Assembly: GCF_001612725.1 (NCBI RefSeq)
Contig: NZ_BDAZ01000014.1
Coordinates: 92,984-156,983 of the forward strand
Length of the DNA: 64,000 nt
Reading direction: 5' to 3'
Source: Nocardia anaemiae NBRC 100462
GTDB lineage: Bacteria > Actinomycetota > Actinomycetes > Mycobacteriales > Mycobacteriaceae
Shown here piece by piece: positions 35,149 to 45,073 of the stretch. The translations under genes were made by a program, and so were the position numbers. Each line of letters starts with the position of its first letter. Positions within the stretch are counted from its first letter, which is position 1. The notes below the pieces were generated by a model. The model had not been told where the DNA came from. It saw only the letters and a list, made by a program, of their open reading frames with translations, and made no database searches.

Positions 35149-35736
35149 GCTGCCCGGTGCTCCTTCCGATGTGGCTCCCACCCGAGCCGTCTCACCGCCC
35201 ATTGTGGTCGCCCACAACGGTTCGTCCTGCCCCCTGTGGCATATCCAGCGATATTCCCGCATCCCTTTACCCACGCCGTGGTTCCGTGGAAGGCTGCATT
35301 GTTCGAGACCGGAGGAACTCGATTCGCTCACATTAATCGGGGTGCCGTATCACGGATGCCTTTTGAGCCGCGCTGCCCCTTGGTGTCGTCATGTGCCGTC
35401 GGATAAAGGGTCGCCCCTGGTAGAGAGGGCTCGTGGCGTCCGGCACGACGAACGACTTACATCGTATGACACCGACGCTGAAACAGGTTCCGGTCCATCG
35501 GATTCCCACCCGCTCCGACGTGCGCCACACGGGTACGGTGAAAAGAAACGGCTGCCGCCTCGGCGGCAGCGGCGGATGCGGCGCTATGTCGCTGGTCATG
35601 GGCACCTACCATGGGTGCCGCATTACCATGAAGCGTGCTGCGGATTCCGCCATGCTCGGCGGGGGCCATGTGCACACTGCCCGCCCCGGGTGACGGCCGA
35701 ACATTTGACACACCGACCAGAGGACTGACGAGACCC
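35149..35736. other. Region between the acyltransferase and secA
   Basis: 588 bp between divergent genes. The left part could encode up to 60 extra N-terminal residues of the acyltransferase, which look non-coding. A hairpin with a U-rich tail on the minus strand lies at 35551-35570, with no known gene ending there. TTGACA occurs at 35705-35710, 26 bp before the secA start, but I see no matching -10 box. No ORF in this region looks real. Confidence 0.5.
35551..35570 (-). terminator. Orphan intrinsic terminator pointing left
   Basis: GCTGCCGCC-TC-GGCGGCAGC; on the minus strand it is followed by CGTTTCTTTTC, a good U tract. No annotated gene ends here, so it may end a short minus-strand RNA starting near the secA promoter. 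Confidence 0.5.
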
Positions 35737-38562
35737 GTGCCTGCGCTGACACTGACGAGGTTGCTACGGATTGGTGAGGGACGCACGGTCAAGCGGCTCG
35801 CCCACCTCGCGGATGAGGTCCTCGCGCTCGGGCCCGAGTTCGAGGAGCTCACCGACCACGAGCTGCGCGCCAAGACCGACGAGTTCAAGGACCGCTACGC
35901 GGACGGCGAAACGCTGGACGATCTGCTATTGGAGGCGTTCGCGGTGGCCCGTGAGGCGTCCTGGCGGGTGCTGAACCAGAAGCACTACAAGGTGCAGATC
36001 ATGGGTGGCGCGGCGCTGCACCTCGGCAATATCGCCGAGATGAAGACCGGTGAGGGCAAGACCCTGACCTGTGTGCTGCCCGCCTACCTCAACGCCATCT
36101 CCGGCGACGGCGTGCACGTGGTCACGGTCAACGACTACCTGGCCAAGCGCGATGCCGAGTGGATGGGCCGTGTGCACCGCTTCCTCGGGCTGAGCGTCGG
36201 CGTGATCCTGTCGGGTATGACCCCGGCCGAGCGTCGCGAGTCCTACAACTCCGACATCACCTACGGCACCAACAACGAATTCGGCTTCGACTACCTGCGC
36301 GACAATATGACCCATTCGCTGGACGATCTGGTCCAGCGCGGGCACAACTTCGCCGTGGTCGACGAGGTCGACTCCATCCTCATCGACGAGGCCCGCACCC
36401 CGCTGATCATCTCGGGTCCGGCCGACGCCTCCTCGAAGTGGTACGCCGAATTCGCCCGCATCGCACCGCTGTTGAAGAAGGACCTGCACTACGAGGTCGA
36501 CATCAAGAAGCGCACCATCGGTGTGCACGAGGCGGGCGTGGAGTTCGTCGAGGATCAGCTCGGCATCGACAACCTCTACGAGGCGGCCAATTCGCCGCTG
36601 GTGAGCTATCTGAACAACGCCATCAAGGCCAAGGAGCTCTACCACCGGGACAAGGACTACATCGTCCGCGACGGCGAGGTCATCATCGTCGACGAATTCA
36701 CCGGCCGCATCCTGGTCGGGCGCCGCTACAACGAGGGCATGCACCAGGCGATCGAGGCCAAGGAAGGCGTCGAGATCCAGCCGGAGAACCAGACTCTGGC
36801 CACCATCACGCTGCAGAACTACTTCCGCCTCTACGACAAGCTTTCCGGTATGACCGGTACCGCCGAGACCGAGGCCGCCGAGTTGCACCAGATCTACAGC
36901 CTGGGCGTGGTCCCGATCCCGACGAACAAGCCGATGATCCGCGCGGACCAGTCCGATCTGATCTACAAGACCGAAGAGGCCAAATTTGCGGCCGTGGTCG
37001 ACGATGTCACCGAGCGGCACGAGAAGGGCCAACCGGTGCTGATCGGTACCACCAGCGTCGAGCGCTCGGAGTACCTGTCCAAGCAGTTCACCAAGCGCGG
37101 CATCGCGCACAACGTGCTGAACGCGAAGTTCCACGAGAAGGAAGCCGAGATCATCGCCGAGGCCGGTCGGCCGGGCGCGGTCACGGTCGCGACGAATATG
37201 GCCGGTCGTGGTACCGACGTCGTGCTGGGCGGTAACCCGGACATCATCACCGACATCATCCTGCGCAAGGAGGGGCTGGATCCGGTGGAGACGCCGGAGG
37301 AGTACCAGGCCGCCTGGTTGCCGACGCTGGAGCGGATCAAGGAGCAGACCGCCGAGGACGCCGATGCGGTGCGCGACGCGGGTGGTCTGTACGTGCTCGG
37401 TACCGAGCGGCACGAATCGCGGCGCATCGATAACCAGCTGCGCGGTCGTTCCGGTCGTCAGGGTGACCCGGGCGAGTCCCGGTTCTACCTGTCGCTGGGT
37501 GACGAGTTGATGCGGCGCTTCAACGGCGCCGCGCTCGAGGCCATCATGACCAGGCTCAACCTGCCCGATGATGTGCCGATCGAGGCGAAGATGGTCTCCA
37601 AGGCCATCAAGAGCGCGCAGACCCAGGTCGAGCAGCAGAACTTCGAGATCCGTAAGAACGTGCTCAAGTACGACGAGGTGATGAACCAGCAGCGCACCAT
37701 CATCTACGGCGAGCGCAATCGGATCCTGCGCGGTGAGGATATGGAGGGCCAGGTCCAGGAGATGATCACCGACGTGATCACCGCCTATGTGGACGGCGCC
37801 ACCGCCGAGGGTTACGTCGAGGACTGGGATCTGGACAAGCTGTGGACCGCGCTGAAGACGCTGTACCCGGTGAGCCTTGACTACAAGGAGCTGACCGGTG
37901 AGACCGGTATCGGCGAGGCGGGCGACCTGACCAAGGAAGAACTGATCGAAGCGCTGCTCGATGACGCGCACGACGCCTACGAGAAGCGCGAACAGCAGAT
38001 CGATGGTCTGGCCGGTGCGGGTTCGATGCGCAATCTCGAACGCCAGGTACTGCTTTCGGTACTGGACCGCAAGTGGCGCGAGCACCTCTACGAGATGGAT
38101 TACCTCAAGGAGGGCATCGGCCTGCGTGCCATGGCGCAGCGCGATCCGCTGGTCGAATACCAGCGCGAGGGCTTCGATATGTTCGCCGCGATGCTCGATG
38201 GCCTGAAGGAGGAGTCGGTCGGCTTCCTGTTCAACCTGCAGGTCGAGGTGCAGCAGCCGCAGCCCGAGGGGGTCGCGGTCGATCCGGGCCTGCGCTCGCC
38301 GGTCGGCGCCGCGCCGCAGCCACTGCCGACCCAGCAGGCCCCGGTCGCCAATGGTGCGCCCGCGGCCTTGCGCGCCAAGGGTATCGGTGATTCCCGGGCC
38401 AACAACGGCTTCCACTACTCGGGTCCGGACGAGGGCGGTCACGCGGCGGTGCACAGTGACGCCGAGGAGTACGGCGACGGCGGCACTCGCCGTGAGCGCC
38501 GCGAGGCGGCCCGCGCGCAGGCCAAGCCGAAGCGCGCACCGAAGTCGCGTCGTAGGCACTGA
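35737..38562 (+). CDS. secA: Preprotein translocase ATPase SecA1
   Basis: A 941-residue essential motor that drives proteins through SecYEG. Walker A MKTGEGKT lies near residue 103 and the DEVD box near 209; [30 protein letters not shown] and [19 protein letters not shown] are further helicase motifs. The C-terminal zinc finger found in E. coli SecA is absent; instead there is a low-complexity tail rich in Q, P and basic residues, as in mycobacterial SecA1. GTG 35737 fits the family start ([14 protein letters not shown]). The frame extends upstream to 35635 without similarity. A terminator follows at 38572. Confidence 0.97.
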   Translation: MPALTLTRLLRIGEGRTVKRLAHLADEVLALGPEFEELTDHELRAKTDEFKDRYADGETLDDLLLEAFAVAREASWRVLNQKHYKVQIMGGAALHLGNIAEMKTGEGKTLTCVLPAYLNAISGDGVHVVTVNDYLAKRDAEWMGRVHRFLGLSVGVILSGMTPAERRESYNSDITYGTNNEFGFDYLRDNMTHSLDDLVQRGHNFAVVDEVDSILIDEARTPLIISGPADASSKWYAEFARIAPLLKKDLHYEVDIKKRTIGVHEAGVEFVEDQLGIDNLYEAANSPLVSYLNNAIKAKELYHRDKDYIVRDGEVIIVDEFTGRILVGRRYNEGMHQAIEAKEGVEIQPENQTLATITLQNYFRLYDKLSGMTGTAETEAAELHQIYSLGVVPIPTNKPMIRADQSDLIYKTEEAKFAAVVDDVTERHEKGQPVLIGTTSVERSEYLSKQFTKRGIAHNVLNAKFHEKEAEIIAEAGRPGAVTVATNMAGRGTDVVLGGNPDIITDIILRKEGLDPVETPEEYQAAWLPTLERIKEQTAEDADAVRDAGGLYVLGTERHESRRIDNQLRGRSGRQGDPGESRFYLSLGDELMRRFNGAALEAIMTRLNLPDDVPIEAKMVSKAIKSAQTQVEQQNFEIRKNVLKYDEVMNQQRTIIYGERNRILRGEDMEGQVQEMITDVITAYVDGATAEGYVEDWDLDKLWTALKTLYPVSLDYKELTGETGIGEAGDLTKEELIEALLDDAHDAYEKREQQIDGLAGAGSMRNLERQVLLSVLDRKWREHLYEMDYLKEGIGLRAMAQRDPLVEYQREGFDMFAAMLDGLKEESVGFLFNLQVEVQQPQPEGVAVDPGLRSPVGAAPQPLPTQQAPVANGAPAALRAKGIGDSRANNGFHYSGPDEGGHAAVHSDAEEYGDGGTRRERREAARAQAKPKRAPKSRRRH

Positions 38563-38571
38563 TCGAGCCCC

Positions 38572-38609
38572 GAAGGCGCCCATCGACCGCGTGGTCCATG
38601 GGCGCCTTC
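38572..38609 (+). terminator. Terminator after secA
   Basis: GAAGGCGCCCAT-(14)-ATGGGCGCCTTC, a perfect 12-bp stem starting 10 bp after the secA stop. Confidence 0.8.
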
Positions 38610-38648
38610 GTCGTCCGCGAAGCGGCCACGACGGGTGATGCGGCGGAG

Positions 38649-38654
38649 TAGCTT
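38649..38654 (+). promoter_or_regulatory. -10 box for leaderless NTF2-like gene
   Basis: TAGCTT, seven bases, then GTG 38662; no Shine-Dalgarno sequence. Confidence 0.5.
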
Positions 38655-38661
38655 ACGAAGC

Positions 38662-39039
38662 GTGGATCGGGACGCTGTCGAGAAATGGGTCGCTGGTTAT
38701 GAACGGGCCTGGCGGGCGCCGGGTACCGCGATGCTCGGGGAGTTGTTCGCCCGCGATGTCGAATATCTGGTGTCGCCGTGGGCGGAACCCATTGTCGGTC
38801 TCGAACCGCTCGGGGTGTTCTGGGAGGCCGAGCGCAGCGGGCCGGACGAGCCGTTCACAATGGCAGCCGAGGTTGTCGCGGTGCAGGATTCGACCGCGGT
38901 GGTCCGGGTGAGCGTGGAGTATCGGTGGGATACGTTGTCGCGCTGGCGGGATCTGTGGGTTTTGCGGTTCGACTCCGAAGGTCGCTGCGACCGATTCGAG
39001 GAATGGCCGTTCGCGCCCGAACAGGCCGACGGGCACTAG
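38662..39039 (+). CDS. SnoaL/NTF2-like domain protein
   Basis: A 125-residue protein with the cone-like NTF2 fold pattern: helix VEKWVAGYERAWRAPGTAML, then LFARDVEYLVSPWAEPIVGLEPL, and strands ending RFEEWPFAPE. Such proteins are isomerases, dehydratases or simple ligand carriers; no function can be assigned here. GTG 38662 is supported by a leaderless promoter signature. Its stop directly abuts the rsgA stop on the opposite strand, with no bases between them. Confidence 0.72.
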   Translation: MDRDAVEKWVAGYERAWRAPGTAMLGELFARDVEYLVSPWAEPIVGLEPLGVFWEAERSGPDEPFTMAAEVVAVQDSTAVVRVSVEYRWDTLSRWRDLWVLRFDSEGRCDRFEEWPFAPEQADGH

Positions 39040-40026
39040 CTACCAGGATTCGTTGGAGTTCAGCGCGGTCAGCAGCAGGCGGATCGCGGCGACGCGGCGT
39101 TCCTTGCCGGGCAAGGTATCCAGCGCACATTCGGGATCCGCGGGGGGACCGAGATGGGTGCAGCCGCGGGGGCAATCCTCGATGGCGGCGGCCAGATCGG
39201 TGAAGGCGGCGATGACATCGTCGGGCGTGATGTGGGCCAGCCCGAAGGACCGGACACCGGGTGTGTCGATGACCCAGCCGCTCTGCGGCAGCGGTATGGC
39301 GACGGATTGGGTGGAGGTGTGTTTGCCCTTGCCCACCCCCGAGACCTCGCCGACCGCCCGAGCCGCCTCGGGCACAAGGCGATTCACCAGCGTGGATTTG
39401 CCGACGCCGGAGTGGCCGATGAAGGCGGTGAGTCGGTCGGTGAGCAGGTCGAGGACCGGTTCGATCGGGTCGTCGATGCCGCCGTAGATGATGGCGAGGT
39501 CGAGATCGTCGAAGGCGGCGGCGAATTCGGATTCGGCGGCCAGATCGTGTTTGGTCAAACACAGAATCGGTTGCAGCCCACCGGCATACGCGGCGACCAT
39601 GGCGCGTTCGACGAAACCGGTGCGTGGCGGCGGATCGGCGAGGGCGACCACGATGAACAGTTGTTCGGCATTACCGACGACGATCCGTTCGAAGGGATCG
39701 GTGTCATCGGCGGTGCGGCGCAGGACGGTTCGGCGTTCGCCGACGCGAACGATGCGGGCGAGGGTATCGGCCTTGCCGGACAGATCGCCGACCACGTCGA
39801 CCCGATCGCCGACCACGATCGGCGTTCGGCCCAGTTCCCTGGCCCGCATGGCGACGATCAGCTTGTCCGGATCGCCGCCGAGCACGCAACCCCAGCGCCC
39901 GCGGTCCACCGAAACGACCATGGCCGATTCCGCATCATTGTGCTGCGGACGGGTTTTCGTGCGTGGACGAGAGGATTTGCCCGGGCGCACCCGGACATCC
40001 GACTCGTCGTAGTCGCGTCGTCTCAG
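39040..40026 (-). CDS. rsgA: Ribosome small subunit-dependent GTPase A, probable CTG start
   Basis: A circularly permuted GTPase that assists late 30S maturation (about 328 residues). An OB-like N-terminal domain ([15 protein letters not shown]) is followed by G motifs in permuted order: LTKHDL (G4), then [14 protein letters not shown] (P-loop), then [11 protein letters not shown] (G3). The C-terminal zinc motif is present as [18 protein letters not shown]. The conserved actinobacterial beginning [14 protein letters not shown] lies upstream of the first usual start (GTG 39990). The only codon at the right place is CTG 40026, with AGGGAG seven bases before it and a CTGA overlap with the aroA stop. 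GTG 40074 or 39990 are alternatives. Confidence 0.88.
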   Translation of the reverse strand: MRRRDYDESDVRVRPGKSSRPRTKTRPQHNDAESAMVVSVDRGRWGCVLGGDPDKLIVAMRARELGRTPIVVGDRVDVVGDLSGKADTLARIVRVGERRTVLRRTADDTDPFERIVVGNAEQLFIVVALADPPPRTGFVERAMVAAYAGGLQPILCLTKHDLAAESEFAAAFDDLDLAIIYGGIDDPIEPVLDLLTDRLTAFIGHSGVGKSTLVNRLVPEAARAVGEVSGVGKGKHTSTQSVAIPLPQSGWVIDTPGVRSFGLAHITPDDVIAAFTDLAAAIEDCPRGCTHLGPPADPECALDTLPGKERRVAAIRLLLTALNSNESW

Positions 40027-41333
40027 CGGGCCGCTCCCTGATCGGTGAGTGTGGGATCGAGCATCTGCTCCCACAGGCCGACGAATCCGGGCAGCGTCTT
40101 GGCCGTGGTGCCGATATCCTCGATCGCCACGCCGGGCACCCGAAGTCCGAGAATCGCACCGGCCGTCGCCATTCGGTGGTCGGCATAGGAATGCCAGTTG
40201 CCGCCGTGCAGCGGTGCCGGGGTGATCTCGAGTCCGTCCTCGGTCTCGGTGACATTGCCGCCGAGCCGGTTGATCTCGGTGGACAGGGCCGCGAGCCGAT
40301 CGGTCTCGTGCCCGCGCAGATGTGCGATACCGCGCAGCCAGGACGGCGAATCCGCAAGTGCCGCAAGGGCGGCCACGGTCGGGGTCAACTCGCCGACATC
40401 ATGCAGATCGATATCGATACCGGCCAGGCGCTCCGGACCGCGCACGGTCAGCACGCCATCGAACCGGGTGACCTCCGCGCCCATGCGCACCAGGATCTCC
40501 CGGATCACATCGCCGGGCTGGGTGGTCAGGCGGGGCCAGTGCGGGATGCGGACCTCGCCGCCGGTTATCGCGGCCGCCGCCAGGAAAGGCGTGGCATTGG
40601 ACAGATCCGGTTCCACATCCCAGTTCACCGCGCGAATCGGGCCGGGGGCGACCGTCCAGGTCTGGGCCTTGCGGCTATCGGCGGGGGCCTCAACGGCGAC
40701 CTCGGCGCGCCGCAGCATCTCCACCGTCATCTCGATATGCGGCATCGAGGGCAGCGCCTTGCCGTCGTGATGCACCACGATGCCCTCGTCGAACCGGGCA
40801 GCCGACAGCAGCAATCCGGAGACGAACTGGGACGATCCGGAGGCATCAATGGTGACCGAGCCGCCGCGCAGCGCACCCTTGCCGTGCACGGTGAACGGCA
40901 GTGCGTCGCCCTCGATATCCGCGCCGATCCGGCGCAGCGCATCCAGGATGGTGCCGAGTGGGCGGACCCGGGCCTGCTCGTCACCATCGAAGGCGACGTC
41001 GCCGGTGGCCAGTGCCGCGACCGGCGGCAGGAACCGCATGACAGTACCGGCCAAGCCGCAGTCGACGGTGCTGCCGTGCAGTGGCGCGGGTGTCACGGTC
41101 AGCGTTTCGGCGTCACCCTCGATCCGTGCGCCCAATGCGCACAGGGCGCCGATCATGAGTTCGGTATCGCGGCTGCGCAGCGCGCCGGAGATGGTCGAGG
41201 GACCCTCGGCGAGCGCGGCCAGGATCAAGGCCCGATTCGTGATCGATTTCGATCCGGGCAGGGTCACGGTCGCGTGCACGGGGACATCGACATGGGGCGC
41301 TGGCCAGAAACTCACCCGTCCATCTTCACCCAT
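40023..41333 (-). CDS. aroA: 3-phosphoshikimate 1-carboxyvinyltransferase (EPSP synthase)
   Basis: A 436-residue shikimate pathway enzyme joining shikimate-3-phosphate and phosphoenolpyruvate. Family motifs: [18 protein letters not shown] near the start, [16 protein letters not shown] (PEP site), [12 protein letters not shown], and [17 protein letters not shown] near the end. ATG 41333 ([14 protein letters not shown]) gives the usual length; the longer frame to 41459 is unlikely. The stop overlaps the CTG of rsgA, so the two are coupled, the same order as Rv3227-Rv3228 in M. tuberculosis. Confidence 0.95.
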   Translation of the reverse strand: MGEDGRVSFWPAPHVDVPVHATVTLPGSKSITNRALILAALAEGPSTISGALRSRDTELMIGALCALGARIEGDAETLTVTPAPLHGSTVDCGLAGTVMRFLPPVAALATGDVAFDGDEQARVRPLGTILDALRRIGADIEGDALPFTVHGKGALRGGSVTIDASGSSQFVSGLLLSAARFDEGIVVHHDGKALPSMPHIEMTVEMLRRAEVAVEAPADSRKAQTWTVAPGPIRAVNWDVEPDLSNATPFLAAAAITGGEVRIPHWPRLTTQPGDVIREILVRMGAEVTRFDGVLTVRGPERLAGIDIDLHDVGELTPTVAALAALADSPSWLRGIAHLRGHETDRLAALSTEINRLGGNVTETEDGLEITPAPLHGGNWHSYADHRMATAGAILGLRVPGVAIEDIGTTAKTLPGFVGLWEQMLDPTLTDQGAAR

Positions 41334-41512
41334 CGCGTCACCGGACACACAGGCAGTCACCGAACTGCCACCGATATCGCAGGCGTCACCAGCCACACCG
41401 GCCTCGAATAATCGCACTACATACGCGCATTCGCGACCAATGCGTATCTGTGGTGACAACCGAGCGTGCCGTCGCAGATCAAGGTGTGGTGGCTGCCGAT
41501 CGGGCGCACCCA

Positions 41513-41537
41513 GCCCGCTCGTACGCGACGAGCGGGC
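41513..41537 (-). terminator. Terminator after the aldehyde dehydrogenase
   Basis: GCCCGCTCGT-ACGCG-ACGAGCGGGC, a perfect 10-bp stem 15 bp past the stop of the leftward aldehyde dehydrogenase gene. Confidence 0.7.
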
Positions 41538-41552
41538 GCGTGGTGGCGGTGG

Positions 41553-43061
41553 CTACTTGTGGCGTCCGTGCAGGATCGGGACCAGGCGGCGCAGCAGCTT
41601 CATGGTGGACTGGGTCCGCGAGTAGCTGAGCAGCGCCATGCCGGGAATCGCGAAGCGCTGCACCGCGATCGAATGCGGCCGGGAGAATTCGCGCAGACCT
41701 GGCTCGCCGTGGATGCGCCCGATTCCGGAATCACCGACACCGCCGAAGGGCAGGCCGGCGATGGCGGCGAAGCCGAGCACCGAGTTCACCGAGGTCGCGC
41801 CGACGCGCAGCCGACGGGCGATCTCCAGGCCGTTCTTCTTCGAGTAGACCGCCGAGGCCAGGCCGTACTTGGACTTGTTCGCCAGTTCGACCGCCTCGTC
41901 GATGCCGTTCACCGTCCGAATGGTGACGGTCGGGCCGAAGGTCTCCTCGGCCACCGCCTCGGAGTTCTCGTCCACATCGACCAGCACGATCGGCTCGATG
42001 AACGGACCCTTGACCGACTCCGGCCCGCCGAGCACCGCGGTGCCGCCGTTCTTCAGCGCGTCATCGATATGGCGACGCACGATATCGATCTGGCTTGGCA
42101 TGGTCATCGGACCGTAGGCCGCATCGGCGCCCGAGCCGGGCTTGACATCTTTCAGGATGCGCTTGACCTCGGCGACGAAGTCGTCGCGCACCGAGCGGTC
42201 CACATAGACCCGTTCCACACCGGCGCAGGTCTGGCCGCTATTGGCGGTGGCGCCCCAGGCGACCGCATCGGCCGCAGCCTTGATATCGGCATCGCCCGCG
42301 ACGATCACCGCATCCTTACCACCGCATTCCAGCAATACCGGAGTCAGCGATTCGGCGGCGGCGGCCATGATCTTCTTGCCGGTCGCGGTGGAGCCGGTGA
42401 ACGCGATCTTGTCCACCCCGGCTTGGACCAGCGCGGCGCCGGTCGCGCCGTAACCATTGACGGTCTCGAAGACGCCTTCGGGCAGCTCCGGATTGGCCTT
42501 CTTGAATGCGTCGGAGAGGAAATTGCCGATGCCGGTGGAGAATTCGCTCGGCTTGAAGACCACGGTATTGCCCGCGGCCAGGGCGTAGGCGATGGAGCCG
42601 TTCGGGGTGTAGACCGGGTAGTTCCACGGGCCGATCACGCCGACGACACCGAGCGGACGCTGCTCCAATCGCGCGGAGAAGTTCGCCATGAACGCGCCGG
42701 GTGCGACCTTCTTCGGCGACAGCACCTTCTTGGCATTCTTGGCCGCCCAGGCGATGTGCTCGAGCGCGAGCATCAGCTCCAGGAATGCGTCGTCGAGTGG
42801 TTTGCCGTTCTCCTTGTGGATGAGCGCGGTGAACTCCTCGGAGTCCGCGACCAGCTGGCTCGACCAGCGCAGCAGATATTTGCGCCGCTCGTCGAAGGTC
42901 AGGGCACCCCAGGCGGCGGCGGCGGTACGGGCCTTGGCGACCGCGGCGCGCACCGCGTCCGCATCGGCGATGGTATGGGTGGCAATGACCTCTCCAGTGG
43001 CCGGATCGACCGATTTCAACGCCGTTTCCGGTGCCGTTGGGGTGGTCTCGATGGTTGTCAC
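41553..43061 (-). CDS. Aldehyde dehydrogenase family protein
   Basis: A 502-residue NAD(P)-dependent aldehyde dehydrogenase. PWNYPVYTPNGSIAYALAAG is the cofactor entry motif, LLECGGKDAVIV holds the general base Glu, and NSGQTCAGVERVYV holds the catalytic Cys. The C-terminal ~35 residues (FAIPGMALLSYSRTQSTMKLL) are a partly hydrophobic tail such as seen in membrane-associated fatty aldehyde dehydrogenases. In a genome that degrades alkanes it could oxidise fatty aldehydes; succinic semialdehyde is another possibility. A hairpin terminator follows the gene. Confidence 0.9.
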   Translation of the reverse strand: MTTIETTPTAPETALKSVDPATGEVIATHTIADADAVRAAVAKARTAAAAWGALTFDERRKYLLRWSSQLVADSEEFTALIHKENGKPLDDAFLELMLALEHIAWAAKNAKKVLSPKKVAPGAFMANFSARLEQRPLGVVGVIGPWNYPVYTPNGSIAYALAAGNTVVFKPSEFSTGIGNFLSDAFKKANPELPEGVFETVNGYGATGAALVQAGVDKIAFTGSTATGKKIMAAAAESLTPVLLECGGKDAVIVAGDADIKAAADAVAWGATANSGQTCAGVERVYVDRSVRDDFVAEVKRILKDVKPGSGADAAYGPMTMPSQIDIVRRHIDDALKNGGTAVLGGPESVKGPFIEPIVLVDVDENSEAVAEETFGPTVTIRTVNGIDEAVELANKSKYGLASAVYSKKNGLEIARRLRVGATSVNSVLGFAAIAGLPFGGVGDSGIGRIHGEPGLREFSRPHSIAVQRFAIPGMALLSYSRTQSTMKLLRRLVPILHGRHK

Positions 43062-43195
43062 GGTGGGTCTCTCTCCTCTTGCCGAGATAAGTTAACGGCC
43101 ATTCTCTGAGATGATGCTATGTCACAACTCTCAGCAGGTCACCCCTGCCGTCAATTCTTCCCGAGTCTGTCGGCGCCGCGTGCAAGTATCGAGAT

Positions 43196-43987
43196 ATGTG
43201 CGGCAGATATGCGACAACTACCGATCCGGGTCGGCTCGCCGCCGAACTGGACGCCATCGACGAGACGCCGCCCGATAACAACGGCGGTTCCCCCAACTAC
43301 AACGTCGCACCGACCACCCAGGTGCTGACCGTGGTCGAGCGGCATGAACACGACCAACCGGACGACGACCCCAAGCTACGCATCCGGCGAATGCGCTGGG
43401 GGCTGATCCCGGTCTGGACCAAGGCCGCGGAACCGGGCGTACCGGTCAAGGGCAAACCGCTGTTCAATGCCCGCGCGGATAAGGCCGCGACCACGCCGTC
43501 GTTTCGCGATGCGGTGAAGTATCGCCGCTGTCTGGTCCCGATGGACGGCTGGTACGAGTGGTTGGTGGAACCGGATGCCGGGGCCAAGGGCAAGGTCGCC
43601 AAACATCCGTACTTCATGTCGAATGCCGATGGCTCGCGGCTGTATATGGCCGGGTTGTGGTCGGTATGGCGGGACCGTTCGCAGCAGGAGAGCGAGCCCC
43701 TGCTGTCGTGCACAATCCTGACCACCGACGCCGTCGGCGAGCTGACCCGCATTCACGACCGGATGCCGCTGCCCATGCCGCAGCAGCACTGGGCGGCATG
43801 GCTGGATCCGGATCATCCGGCACCGGCCACGCTGCTCGAGACGCCGAGCGCCGAATCGGTGGCGGGCATTGTGGCGCGTCCGGTATCGACACTGGTCAAC
43901 AGCGTGCGCAATAACGGTCCGGAACTGTTGGAACCGTTGGACACTCGGGCCGGTACGGAAAAGGCCGGGCAGATCAGCTTGCTGTGA
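43196..43987 (+). CDS. SRAP-domain abasic-site shield (HMCES/YedK-like)
   Basis: A 263-residue SOS response associated peptidase. Met is removed so that Cys2 (MCGRYATTTD) forms a stable thiazolidine with abasic sites in single-stranded DNA. Other SRAP residues: NYNVAPTTQVL (Asn), MRWGLIPVW, NARADKAATTPSFRDA, CLVPMDGWYEW (Glu), and LTTDAVGELTRIHDRMPLPM (His). A possible -10 box (AAGTAT) lies six bases before the ATG, so it may be leaderless. No LexA box was found in its upstream region. Confidence 0.93.
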   Translation: MCGRYATTTDPGRLAAELDAIDETPPDNNGGSPNYNVAPTTQVLTVVERHEHDQPDDDPKLRIRRMRWGLIPVWTKAAEPGVPVKGKPLFNARADKAATTPSFRDAVKYRRCLVPMDGWYEWLVEPDAGAKGKVAKHPYFMSNADGSRLYMAGLWSVWRDRSQQESEPLLSCTILTTDAVGELTRIHDRMPLPMPQQHWAAWLDPDHPAPATLLETPSAESVAGIVARPVSTLVNSVRNNGPELLEPLDTRAGTEKAGQISLL

Positions 43988-44011
43988 TCGCCCGGCCCGT
44001 CGAGGGATAAC

Positions 44012-44371
44012 TCAGAGTTGGCACTTCACGCTGTCGGTCACGATATTCAGCGCGCACTTGGCGATACCGCCGCCCAGGTCGATGACCTTGCGAGCGACGC
44101 CGCCGCCCAAGTCGATGACCTTGCCGGCGACGCCGCCGCCCAACTTCTCGGCCTTGTCGGCCTTCTCATCTTTCGTCGGGGTGTTGTTCTTCTTCGGCCC
44201 GTCATCGTGGACATGCTCATCGAACGGGAAGTCGTTGACGTCGATCACCAGGGGGCTGCTGGGTGCGGCGGTGGCCGTAGGCGCTAGCAGCGCCACCGGG
44301 CCGTTGGTGAGCGGGAGAACTGCGAACAGTGTGACGATCACGGTGCTGCACAATCGCTGGCGCGTGGACAT
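44012..44371 (-). CDS. Small secreted protein with 11-residue repeats
   Basis: A 119-residue protein of unknown function. Residues 1-36 are a signal peptide (positively charged start, hydrophobic core TVIVTLFAVLPL, cleavage likely at ATA-AP). A charged linker rich in Asp and Lys follows. Then three imperfect 11-residue units, LGGGVAGKVID, LGGGVARKVID and LGGGIAKCALN, can be seen, reflected in 33-bp DNA repeats at 44070-44150. Two cysteines in the final 15 residues (KCALNIVTDSVKCQL) may form a disulfide. It may be a small amphipathic or membrane-active peptide; nothing in the neighbourhood explains it. Confidence 0.7.
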   Translation of the reverse strand: MSTRQRLCSTVIVTLFAVLPLTNGPVALLAPTATAAPSSPLVIDVNDFPFDEHVHDDGPKKNNTPTKDEKADKAEKLGGGVAGKVIDLGGGVARKVIDLGGGIAKCALNIVTDSVKCQL

Positions 44372-44445
44372 TTCGCATCACATCCTCGAGTCGGACGATC
44401 TGGGCCCGTTCAGTAACGCACAAATGTTGCTGGCTTGGTACGGAT

Positions 44446-44940
44446 TTATACGGATGTGACTGGTGCGGTTACCGCATCGGTGAGTCGGATCAGGTCCGCG
44501 GGCGCGAGTTCGATCTCGAGACCCCGCCGCCCCGCACTGCAAAGCATGCGGTCCAAGGCCAATGCCGAGGCATCGACCACGGTGGGCAGCAGCTTGCGCT
44601 GGCCGAGTGGGGAGATGCCGCCGAGTACGTAACCGGTGATTCGCTCGGCCCTCGCCTTATCCGCCATGGCCGCCTTGGGCGCGCCGAGTGCCGCGGCGGC
44701 GGCCTTGAGCGACAAGGTATTCGGAACCGGCAGTACCGCGACCGCCAGCGCGCCGGTCGACAACTCGATCACCAGCGTCTTGAAAATCTGCGCCGCGCTC
44801 ACCCCCACCTCGGCGGCGAGCGCGTCGACCGCCTCGGTGCCGTAGGACTCGGCGCGCGGATCGTGCTTGTACACGTGCACGCGATGGGACACACCGGCCT
44901 TGGCCAGCGTGCGGATCGCCGGGGTCGAGGCTCCTGCCAT
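44446..44940 (-). CDS. YbaK/EbsC-type aminoacyl-tRNA deacylase
   Basis: A 164-residue trans-editing protein that hydrolyses mischarged Cys-tRNA(Pro) or related species. The fold is recognisable by AAQIFKTLVIELSTGALAVAVLPV (with the catalytic Lys), KAAMADKARAERITGYVLGGISPLGQRK, and LPTVVDASAL. ATG 44940 is preceded by TAGGGT seven bases upstream, a leaderless signature; the longer frame is not needed. The corresponding gene lies next to sigH in M. tuberculosis. Confidence 0.9.
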   Translation of the reverse strand: MAGASTPAIRTLAKAGVSHRVHVYKHDPRAESYGTEAVDALAAEVGVSAAQIFKTLVIELSTGALAVAVLPVPNTLSLKAAAAALGAPKAAMADKARAERITGYVLGGISPLGQRKLLPTVVDASALALDRMLCSAGRRGLEIELAPADLIRLTDAVTAPVTSV

Positions 44941-44947
44941 GCCGGTC

Positions 44948-44953
44948 ACCCTA
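44948..44953 (-). promoter_or_regulatory. -10 box for leaderless YbaK gene
   Basis: TAGGGT on the minus strand with a seven-base spacer to ATG 44940; same hexamer as for manB. Confidence 0.5.
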
Positions 44954-44995
44954 ATGCCGGTCGGCAAGGGGTTTTCGGTGCGGGGAGTTCGCAAT

Positions 44996-45022
44996 GGGAA
45001 CACAGTCGGGCGCGGACATGTT
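44996..45022 (+). promoter_or_regulatory. SigH-type autoregulatory promoter
   Basis: GGGAAC, 18 bases, GTT matches the SigH/SigR consensus (GGAAy-N18-GTT) and lies about 50 bp upstream of sigH. It predicts positive autoregulation under thiol-oxidising stress. Confidence 0.65.
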
Positions 45023-45073
45023 GCATGCGATACGAAAGCCGCACGGCGGCTGTAGGACGTGAAGGAGAGGTCG

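Noticed and set aside
35141..35728. Plus-strand ORF of 195 residues, considered as an Rv3235-like protein
   Set aside because: The translation has no resemblance to that family and overlaps the acyltransferase start and a terminator hairpin.
35926..38583. 885-residue ORF on the minus strand
   Set aside because: It lies wholly antisense to secA, whose motifs are intact. Long antisense frames are expected at this GC content; the translation is low complexity and matches no family.
44070..44150. Short tandem repeats considered as a CRISPR or regulatory array
   Set aside because: The 33-bp units are in frame and encode protein repeats of the secreted protein.
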